In this document: in pieces, positions 5,527-11,391 of the stretch
Layout of the letters: each line of letters begins with the position of its first letter
Numbering within the stretch: position 1 is the first letter of the stretch
Assembly: GCA_900550615.1 (NCBI GenBank)
Contig: URSX01000054.1
Coordinates: 1 to 11,391, forward strand
Length of the DNA stretch: 11,391 nucleotides
Direction: 5' to 3'
Origin: an uncultured Eubacteriales bacterium
GTDB taxonomy: Bacteria; Bacillota; Clostridia; Oscillospirales; Oscillospiraceae
The notes under the pieces: generated by a model
What the model was told of the DNA's origin: nothing
Database searches by the model: none
What the model saw: the letters and a program-made list of their open reading frames with translations, nothing else
Made by a program: the position numbers and the translations under genes

Positions 5527-7386
5527 ATGTTGGACAGAGAGGCATTTTTCGGCGGCACATGGGCCGCAGCGGCGAGCTGGTTCGGCGCGCATCCGGCGGA
5601 GAAGGGGTACCGCTTCCGCCTGTGGGCGCCCCATGCCCGGGATGTGCGCCTGGCCGGGGATTTTTCCGGCTGGGAGCCGGTGGCCATGCAGTGCGCAGAC
5701 GGCGTGTGGGAGTGTGCGGTGGAGACTGCGAAGGTCTACGACAGCTATAAATTCTGCCTGACTCAGGCGGACGGCAAAACCGTATGGAAGACCGACCCTT
5801 ACGCCTTCCATACCTCCACCCGTCCCCAGACGGACAGCAAGCTGGCCCCTCTGGACTATGCCTGGCAGGACAGTGCCTGGCAGCGGAGCCTTGCAGAAAA
5901 GCCCCTTTTACAGCGCCCTCTGAATATTTACGAAGTCCACCTGGGCTCCTGGCGGCGCTACGGCGACGGCAGCCCCTTTGACTACCGGAAGCTGGCGGAT
6001 GAGCTGGCGGAATATGTGTCCGACATGGGCTACACGGCGGTGGAGCTGATGCCGGTGACGGAGTATCCGCTGGATGCCTCCTGGGGCTACCAGTGTACCG
6101 GCTATTTCGCCCCCACCTCTCGCTACGGTACCCCTCGGGACTTCAAGTACCTGGTGGATCGGCTCCACCGGGCGGGCCTGGCGGTGTTTCTGGACTGGGT
6201 GCCCGCCCACTTCTGTAAGGACGAGCAGGGCCTGTATCAATTTGACGGCACCTGCCTCTATGAATACAGCGATCCCCTGAAGTGGGAGCACGATGGCTGG
6301 GGTACCCGGGTCTTTGACTATGGGAAGGGAGAAGTCCGGAGTTTCCTGCTCTCCTCGGCTCTCTGGTGGCTGCGGGAGTACCATATGGACGGCCTCCGGG
6401 TGGATGCCGTGGCCTCTATGCTGTATCTGGACTATGGCCGCACCCAGTGGCGGCCCAATCGCACCGGCGGCCGGGAAAATCTGGAAGCGGTGGACTTCCT
6501 GCAGCTTTTAAACCGCACTGTCCACCGGGAAAAGCCCTCTGCCCTGATGATCGCGGAGGAGTCCACCGCCTGGCCCCATGTGACAGGCCCGGAGGGCCTG
6601 GGCTTTGACCTGAAGTGGAACATGGGCTGGATGAACGACCTGTGCCACTACCTGAAAATGGACCCCATATACCGGCGCGACCACCATAAGGACGTCACCT
6701 TTTCCATGATGTACGCCTTCTCCGAGCGGTTTGTGCTGCCCATCTCCCACGACGAGGTGGTGCATATGAAGGGCTCCCTCCGGGGCAAAATGCCCGGGGA
6801 TACGGCCATGCAGCTGGCCGGGGTGAAGGGATTTCTGGCCTATATGCTGGCCCACCCGGGCTGCAAGCTGCTGTTCATGGGGGGTGAGCTGCCCCAGTGG
6901 AAGGAGTGGGACTTTGCCGGGGAGCTGGACTGGGGCGTACTGTCCGACCCGGCGGTCTCCGCCGCCCACGACTGCATCCGGGCGCTGAACCTGTTTTACA
7001 GGGAAAACTCGCCCCTGTGGGAAAACGATCTGGACTGGGACGGCTTTGCCTGGCTGGTGCCGGATGATAAGAGCAATAATGTTCTGGTGTTTCTCCGCCG
7101 TGACCGCCAGGGGCGGGAGCTGATTTGCGCGGTGAACTTCTCCCCTGTGATGCGGGAGGGCTACCGCTTCGGCGTGCCGGAAAAGGCGAGCTATAAGGAA
7201 GTTTTCAACACCGACGCCCTTCAGTGGGGCGGCATCGGCGCAGTCAATGAATCGCCCATTCCCGTGGAGGCCGTGCCCTCCCATGGGCGTGGGACCTCCA
7301 TCAGCATTCGTATTCCGTCCCTGGGCGCGGTGTACCTGCGGGGCGAGGGAAAGTATCACCGGGAGAAAGGAGCGGATCAACCGTGA
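5527..7386 (+). CDS. glgB: 1,4-alpha-glucan branching enzyme GlgB
   Basis: Cytoplasmic GH13 enzyme that cuts alpha-1,4 chains and re-attaches the piece by an alpha-1,6 bond, giving branched glycogen. The 619-residue chain has an N-terminal CBM48 domain (about 25-105, YRFRLWAPHARDVRLAGDFS), a catalytic barrel (about 130-500) and a C-terminal beta domain. Catalytic motifs: nucleophile Asp293 in GLRVDAVAS, acid Glu in MIAEES (344/345) and Asp409 in ISHDEVVHMKGSL. EVHLGSWRR (135-143) and LGFDLKWNMGWM (358-369) are also typical. It lacks the extra N-terminal domain of the 728-residue E. coli enzyme, as in many Firmicutes. It is the first gene of the operon. Its TGA (7384-7386) overlaps the GTG of glgC. 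All key residues are present. Confidence 0.97.
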   Translation: MLDREAFFGGTWAAAASWFGAHPAEKGYRFRLWAPHARDVRLAGDFSGWEPVAMQCADGVWECAVETAKVYDSYKFCLTQADGKTVWKTDPYAFHTSTRPQTDSKLAPLDYAWQDSAWQRSLAEKPLLQRPLNIYEVHLGSWRRYGDGSPFDYRKLADELAEYVSDMGYTAVELMPVTEYPLDASWGYQCTGYFAPTSRYGTPRDFKYLVDRLHRAGLAVFLDWVPAHFCKDEQGLYQFDGTCLYEYSDPLKWEHDGWGTRVFDYGKGEVRSFLLSSALWWLREYHMDGLRVDAVASMLYLDYGRTQWRPNRTGGRENLEAVDFLQLLNRTVHREKPSALMIAEESTAWPHVTGPEGLGFDLKWNMGWMNDLCHYLKMDPIYRRDHHKDVTFSMMYAFSERFVLPISHDEVVHMKGSLRGKMPGDTAMQLAGVKGFLAYMLAHPGCKLLFMGGELPQWKEWDFAGELDWGVLSDPAVSAAHDCIRALNLFYRENSPLWENDLDWDGFAWLVPDDKSNNVLVFLRRDRQGRELICAVNFSPVMREGYRFGVPEKASYKEVFNTDALQWGGIGAVNESPIPVEAVPSHGRGTSISIRIPSLGAVYLRGEGKYHREKGADQP

Positions 7387-8597
7387 AAAAAGAATGTATC
7401 GCCATGCTGCTGGCCGGGGGTCAGGGCAGCCGGCTCTATGTGCTCACCGGGGACATGGCCAAGCCCGCCGTCCCCTTTGGAGGAAAGTTTCGTATCATCG
7501 ACTTTCCCCTGTCCAACTGCACCAATTCCGGCATCGATACCGTGGGCGTGCTGACCCAGTACCGCCCTCTGGAGCTGAACAGCTACATCGGCAGCGGCCA
7601 GCCCTGGGAGCTGGACCGCATGAACGGCGGCGTACATATCCTGCCCCCCTACCAGAGCAATACCGGCGCCACCTGGTATAAGGGCACGGCCAATGCCATC
7701 TGCCAGAACATCGGCTTTGTGGACCTGTATGATCCGGACTATGTGGCCGTACTCTCCGGCGACCATATCTATAAGATGGACTATTCCCAGATGCTCCGCC
7801 GCCATAAGGAAACCGGGGCCGACTGCACCATCTCCGTCATGGAGGTGCCCTGGCAGGAGGCCAGCCGTTTCGGCATCATGAACGTGGACGAGGGGGACAC
7901 TATCACGGAGTTTGAGGAAAAGCCCGCCCATCCCAAGAGCAACCTGGCCTCCATGGGTATTTACATCTTCACCTGGAAAAAGCTCCGGGCCTACCTGCTG
8001 CAGGACGACGCGGACCCCACCTCCTCCAACGATTTCGGCAAGAACGTTATCCCCGCCATGCTCCGGGCGGGGGAGAAGATGGTGGCCTACCGCTTCGAAG
8101 GGTACTGGAAGGACGTGGGCACCCTGGACTCCCTGTGGGATGCCAATATGGATATGCTCTCCCCCGGCTCGGGCCTGAACCTGCTGGATAAGCGCTGGCC
8201 CATCTACAGCCGCACCCCCTCCTGCCCCCCAACCTTTTTCGCGGCCACGGCGGACGTGGGCAACAGTGCCGTGGCCAAGGGCTGCGATATCCGGGGCGAG
8301 GTGAAGAACACCGTCCTCAGCTATAACACCGTGGTGGAGGAGGGGGCCGTAGTTGCCTACTCCGTGGTCATGCCCGGCGCTGTGGTGAAAAAGGGCGCCC
8401 GGGTGGAATACGCCATTCTGGGCGAGAACAGCGTGGTGGGCGAGGGAGCCCATGTGGGGGCCGGACCGGAGACCGCCGCGGACCCGGATCAATGGGGCGT
8501 AGCGGTGCTGGGGCCCCACGCGGAAGCGGCGGCCGGGGAAGTTGTCCCCGCCGGGGCCATGCTGGATCAAACACACGGACAGGAGGGAAAAGCATGA
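7383..8597 (+). CDS. glgC: Glucose-1-phosphate adenylyltransferase GlgC (ADP-glucose pyrophosphorylase, catalytic subunit)
   Basis: Makes ADP-glucose from ATP and glucose-1-phosphate, the committed step of glycogen synthesis. 404 residues: an N-terminal nucleotidyltransferase domain (about 1-260) with the GGQGSRL loop (12-18), KPAVPFGGKFRIIDFPLSN (27-45), the catalytic Asp in LSGDHIYKMDY (Asp127), the sugar-phosphate lysine in FEEKP (Lys180) and GYWKDVGTLDSLW (240-252). A C-terminal left-handed beta-helix of hexapeptide repeats follows (about 285-375). The start is a GTG with AAGGAG (7367-7372) 10 nt upstream. The GTG overlaps the glgB stop and its own TGA overlaps the glgD ATG, so it is coupled on both sides. 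It probably forms a heterotetramer with GlgD. Confidence 0.97.
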   Translation: MKKECIAMLLAGGQGSRLYVLTGDMAKPAVPFGGKFRIIDFPLSNCTNSGIDTVGVLTQYRPLELNSYIGSGQPWELDRMNGGVHILPPYQSNTGATWYKGTANAICQNIGFVDLYDPDYVAVLSGDHIYKMDYSQMLRRHKETGADCTISVMEVPWQEASRFGIMNVDEGDTITEFEEKPAHPKSNLASMGIYIFTWKKLRAYLLQDDADPTSSNDFGKNVIPAMLRAGEKMVAYRFEGYWKDVGTLDSLWDANMDMLSPGSGLNLLDKRWPIYSRTPSCPPTFFAATADVGNSAVAKGCDIRGEVKNTVLSYNTVVEEGAVVAYSVVMPGAVVKKGARVEYAILGENSVVGEGAHVGAGPETAADPDQWGVAVLGPHAEAAAGEVVPAGAMLDQTHGQEGKA

Positions 8598-9691
8598 ACG
8601 GAATGCACGGCATCATTTTTTCCTATGAGAAATCCAACGGCTTGCGGGAGCTGACGGAGCACCGCATCCACGGCTCGGTCCCCTTCGGCGGCTCCTATCG
8701 GATGGTGGACTTCATCCTCTCCGACATGGTCAACGCCGGCATCCGGGACGTGGGGGTCATCATGCACGGCAAGTGCCAGAGCATGATGGACCATCTGCGC
8801 AGCGGCAAGAGCTGGGACCTCTCCCGCAGCTTCGGGGGGCTGACGCTGCTGCCGGTGTTTGCCTACAACAGCGCCCGCGGAAACGGCCGCTTCCGGGGCA
8901 AGCTGGAGGCTCTGGATGTGGTGCGGGACTACCTGCGCCATATCCGGCAGGACTATGTGGTTCTGTCGGACAGTGATGTGGCCCTGAACATCGACCTGAA
9001 GGCGGTGCTTCAGACGCATATGGATACCGGCGCGGACATCACGGCGGTGTGCGCCCCCTCCACGGAGGACGGCCTTTACCTGAATCTGGACGAGACCGGC
9101 CGGGTCCGTGAGGTGGTGGAGAAGCAGCACCAGGGCCTGCGCTGCCTGCAGATCTTCCTGCTGCGGACAGAGCTGCTTTTGTCGCTGGTGGATCGGTTTG
9201 TCAGCCGCCATGAGTACAGCTTCCAGGGCTGCGTCCTCCAGGGCCTGACCAAGGAGCTGCACATCCAGGGGTATGCCTTTCGCGGGTTTGCAGCCCACAT
9301 CACCGATGTGGCCGGGTACTATGCCAGCAGCATGCGCCTACTGGACCCGGCTGTGCGGCAGGATCTGTTCTGCCCCGACAGGCCCATCTATGCCAAAGAA
9401 AATGACGCCGCCTCCACCTATATGGATCCCCAGGGCGGCTGCGTCAACTCTCTGGTAGACGATGGCTGCGACATCCAGGGCAGCGTCCGTGATTCCATCA
9501 TCAGCCGGGGCGTCCGGGTGGAGAAGGGGGCCGTGGTAGACGGCTGCATCCTCTTCAGGGACACGGTGGTGAGAAAGGATGCGGTGCTGCGCCATGTCAT
9601 CGCGGATAAGAATGTCCGCATCGGCCCTGGCGTGCACCTGGAGGGTACCGGGAAATACCCCATGGTCTTGGGCAAAAACGCGGAGGTGTAA
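8594..9691 (+). CDS. glgD: GlgD, non-catalytic/regulatory subunit of ADP-glucose pyrophosphorylase
   Basis: A 365-residue paralogue of GlgC; in Firmicutes it is known to join GlgC and raise its activity. The fold is preserved (SVPFGGSYRMVDFILSDMVNAGI at 28-50; beta-helix repeats from about 285), but the active site is degenerate. The GGxGxRL loop is replaced by SYEKSNGLRELTEHR, and the GDH motif by LSDSDVALNIDL (124-135). AGGAGG (8581-8586) sits 7 nt before the ATG, which overlaps the glgC stop as ATGA. The next gene begins 1 nt after its TAA. The identity is firm from degeneracy plus position next to glgC. Confidence 0.95.
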   Translation: MNGMHGIIFSYEKSNGLRELTEHRIHGSVPFGGSYRMVDFILSDMVNAGIRDVGVIMHGKCQSMMDHLRSGKSWDLSRSFGGLTLLPVFAYNSARGNGRFRGKLEALDVVRDYLRHIRQDYVVLSDSDVALNIDLKAVLQTHMDTGADITAVCAPSTEDGLYLNLDETGRVREVVEKQHQGLRCLQIFLLRTELLLSLVDRFVSRHEYSFQGCVLQGLTKELHIQGYAFRGFAAHITDVAGYYASSMRLLDPAVRQDLFCPDRPIYAKENDAASTYMDPQGGCVNSLVDDGCDIQGSVRDSIISRGVRVEKGAVVDGCILFRDTVVRKDAVLRHVIADKNVRIGPGVHLEGTGKYPMVLGKNAEV

Positions 9692-9692
9692 G

Positions 9693-11141
9693 GTGAATAT
9701 TCTGTATGTAACGGGGGAGGCCGCCCCCTTTTGTAAAACAGGCGGCCTGGCGGACGTATCCGGGAGCCTTCCGGTTTCCTTGGCGGCCCGGGGGCACCGC
9801 GTGGCGGTGATCCTGCCACTGTATGATACCATTTCCCGCCAGTGGCGCAGTCAGATGACCTTCCGCCGCCATATCTATGTGGATCTGTCCTGGCGGCATG
9901 AGTACTGCGGCCTGTTTTCCTTGGAGTACCGGGGTGTCACCTGGTATTTTGTGGATAACGAGCATTACTTCGCCCGGGGCCGGCTCTATGGCGAGGGGGA
10001 CGACGGGGAGCGCTTCGGCTTCTTTTCCCGGGCGGTTCTGGACCTGCTGCCCCTGCTGGACGATATGCCGCAGGTGCTCCACTGCAACGATTGGCAGACG
10101 GCGCTGGTGCCGGTGTACCGGCAGGATCTCACCGGCCGGTGGGATGCCCTGCGGAGCATACGCACGGTGTTCACCATCCATAATATAGAGTACCAGGGCA
10201 AATTCGGCCCGGAGACGGTGGACGATCTCTTCGGCCTGGATCGGGGCTGGTACCAGGGGGGTGCCCTGCAAATGGACGGCTGCGTGAACCTGATGAAGGG
10301 GGCTATGCTCTGCGCCGATGCCGTCACCACCGTCAGCCCCACCTATGCCCGCCAGCTCCGCCAGCGGGCCTATGCCCAGGGGATGGAGTCCGTGGTGCAG
10401 GCCTGTGGGGAGAAGTTCAGCGGGATCCTCAACGGCATCGATACCACCGTCTTTGACCCCGCCACTGACCCCGCGCTCCCGGCCCACTACACCGTCCGGA
10501 ATCTCCGGGGCAAGGCCAGCTGCAAAAAGACTTTGCAGCAGGAGTTGGGGCTTCAGGTGCAGAGCGACGTGCCCATCATCGCCATCGTCAGCCGCCTGGT
10601 GGGCCATAAGGGCATCGACCTCATCTGCGAGAGCCTGGATAATATCATGCACACCGGCTGCCAGTTGGTGCTCCAGGGCAGCGGGGAGGAGCAGTATGAG
10701 TCCTTCTTCCGCTACGCGGAGAACCGCTATAAGGGCCGTCTGTGCGCCTACATCGGCTATAACGAGGCCCTGGCCCACCGGATCTATGCCGGCAGCGACC
10801 TGTTTCTGATGCCCTCCCGCTCTGAGCCCTGCGGCCTGTCGCAGATGATCGCCATGCGCTACGGTGCCGTGCCCATCGTCCGCCAGACCGGCGGTCTGGC
10901 GGATACCGTCCGCTCCTGCCAGATGGGGCAGGAGGACGGCAACGGCTTCGTCTTTGCCGACTACAGCGCCTTTGACATGCAGTATGTCATCTCCCGGGCG
11001 GTGGAACTGTACCGCGGCGATCTCCACGGCTTCCGCCGGGTGCAAAAGCGCGGCATGACCGATGATTTCAGCTGGAACGTCAGCGCCGGAGCCTATGAGG
11101 AGCTCTACGCGCGCCTGACCCATACACATAAGGAGAAATAA
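9693..11141 (+). CDS. glgA: Glycogen synthase GlgA (ADP-glucose, GT5)
   Basis: Transfers glucose from ADP-glucose to the non-reducing end of alpha-1,4 glucan. 482 residues, close to the usual bacterial length of about 477. The N-terminal Rossmann domain opens MNILYVTGEAAPFCKTGGLA with the KTGGL ADP-glucose motif (15-19); LHCNDWQTALVP (129-140) and TIHNIEYQGKF (161-171) follow. The C-terminal domain contains IVSRLVGHKGIDL (298-310, Lys306) and SRSEPCGLSQM (375-385, Glu378), then RQTGGLADTV (397-406). The preferred start is GTG 9693, 1 nt after the glgD stop; the site GGAGG (9682-9686) is inside the end of glgD, 6 nt away. The frame stays open upstream of 9693, but this upstream part encodes nothing family-like. 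The TAA directly abuts the next ATG. Confidence 0.97.
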   Translation: MNILYVTGEAAPFCKTGGLADVSGSLPVSLAARGHRVAVILPLYDTISRQWRSQMTFRRHIYVDLSWRHEYCGLFSLEYRGVTWYFVDNEHYFARGRLYGEGDDGERFGFFSRAVLDLLPLLDDMPQVLHCNDWQTALVPVYRQDLTGRWDALRSIRTVFTIHNIEYQGKFGPETVDDLFGLDRGWYQGGALQMDGCVNLMKGAMLCADAVTTVSPTYARQLRQRAYAQGMESVVQACGEKFSGILNGIDTTVFDPATDPALPAHYTVRNLRGKASCKKTLQQELGLQVQSDVPIIAIVSRLVGHKGIDLICESLDNIMHTGCQLVLQGSGEEQYESFFRYAENRYKGRLCAYIGYNEALAHRIYAGSDLFLMPSRSEPCGLSQMIAMRYGAVPIVRQTGGLADTVRSCQMGQEDGNGFVFADYSAFDMQYVISRAVELYRGDLHGFRRVQKRGMTDDFSWNVSAGAYEELYARLTHTHKEK

Positions 11142-11391
11142 ATGACCAAGGATACTCTGAAAGAAGCGATTTTGCAGAAGCTCCGCGTCAACTGCGGCTG
11201 CACGGCTCAGCAGGCGGGGGATGGAGATATGCTCCGGGCCTGTGCCATGGTCCTGCGTGACATCATGGCCGAGCGCAGCGCCCTCACCCGGGAGGAGACG
11301 GATAGACGCCAGCTCCGGCAGGTGCATTACCTGTCCCTGGAGTTTCTCATGGGCCGCAGCCTGATGAAAAACGCCTATAATCTGGGCCTGA
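11142..11391 (+). CDS. glgP: Glycogen/alpha-glucan phosphorylase GlgP (partial, N-terminal 83 residues)
   Basis: GT35 enzyme that uses phosphate to release glucose-1-phosphate from glycogen, with pyridoxal phosphate as cofactor. Only the N-terminus is in the window: it opens MTKDTLKEAILQKL and contains RQVHYLSLEFLMGRSL (about 59-74), the typical phosphorylase N-terminal signature. The ATG follows the glgA TAA with no gap, and AAGGAG (11130-11135) is 6 nt upstream. The frame is open at the window end; the catalytic part and PLP lysine are out of view. It completes the expected glgBCDAP order. Confidence 0.92.
   Translation, partial: MTKDTLKEAILQKLRVNCGCTAQQAGDGDMLRACAMVLRDIMAERSALTREETDRRQLRQVHYLSLEFLMGRSLMKNAYNLGL

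Noticed and set aside
7377..8576. A 399-codon open frame on the minus strand opposite glgC
   Set aside because: Antisense shadow of an unmistakable glgC; no start signal or recognisable motif.
9597..11327. A 576-codon open frame on the minus strand opposite glgA and glgP
   Set aside because: High third-position GC in glgA leaves the reverse frame free of stops. The translation is low-complexity and unlike any protein family.

Overview
The window reads as chromosomal DNA of a fairly GC-rich, low-copy Firmicute, most likely a gut-type Clostridia of the Oscillospiraceae/Ruminococcaceae kind. This is an inference from gene content: a glgB-glgC-glgD-glgA-glgP operon with a GlgD subunit (a Firmicutes trait), a single-chain iron-sulfur L-serine dehydratase, a clostridial-type CstA, strong AGGAGG ribosome binding sites and GC-rich codon use. 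No tRNA, rRNA, CRISPR array, insertion sequence or phage gene is visible.

Region 1 (1-2186, minus strand): a two-gene operon. A 182-residue protein of unknown function is followed, with a 4-base ATGA overlap, by cstA (carbon starvation protein A, a peptide/pyruvate transporter family), which runs off the left edge. A good promoter (TTGAAA, 17 bp, TATAAT) sits at 2158-2186, leaving a leader of about 147 nt that contains a 17-bp palindrome.

Region 2 (2187-2639): a gene-free divergent intergenic region. It holds an orphan 15-bp-stem bidirectional terminator (2335-2370), a highly self-complementary 87-nt element (2491-2577) and the promoter of the serine dehydratase gene.

Region 3 (2640-4086): sdaA (L-serine to pyruvate plus ammonia), then about 200 nt of structured non-coding sequence ending in a very strong terminator.

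Region 4 (4101-5404): a monocistronic membrane protein gene of the XpaC / 5-bromo-4-chloroindolyl phosphate hydrolysis family, with its own strong promoter.

Region 5 (5409-11391): a tightly packed glycogen operon, glgB, glgC, glgD, glgA and the start of glgP. Genes overlap or abut at every junction, so translation is probably coupled. GlgC/GlgD make ADP-glucose, GlgA polymerises it, GlgB branches the chain and GlgP releases glucose-1-phosphate. The promoter of this operon closely resembles the one in front of the xpaC-like gene (29 of 38 positions identical), which suggests common control or common origin.

The coding content is mostly well-known metabolism. The parts that deserve a second look are the unknown protein coupled to CstA, the twin promoters, and three structured non-coding stretches (2250-2370, 2491-2577, 3855-4050). 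I see no evidence for a new defence system or mobile system.
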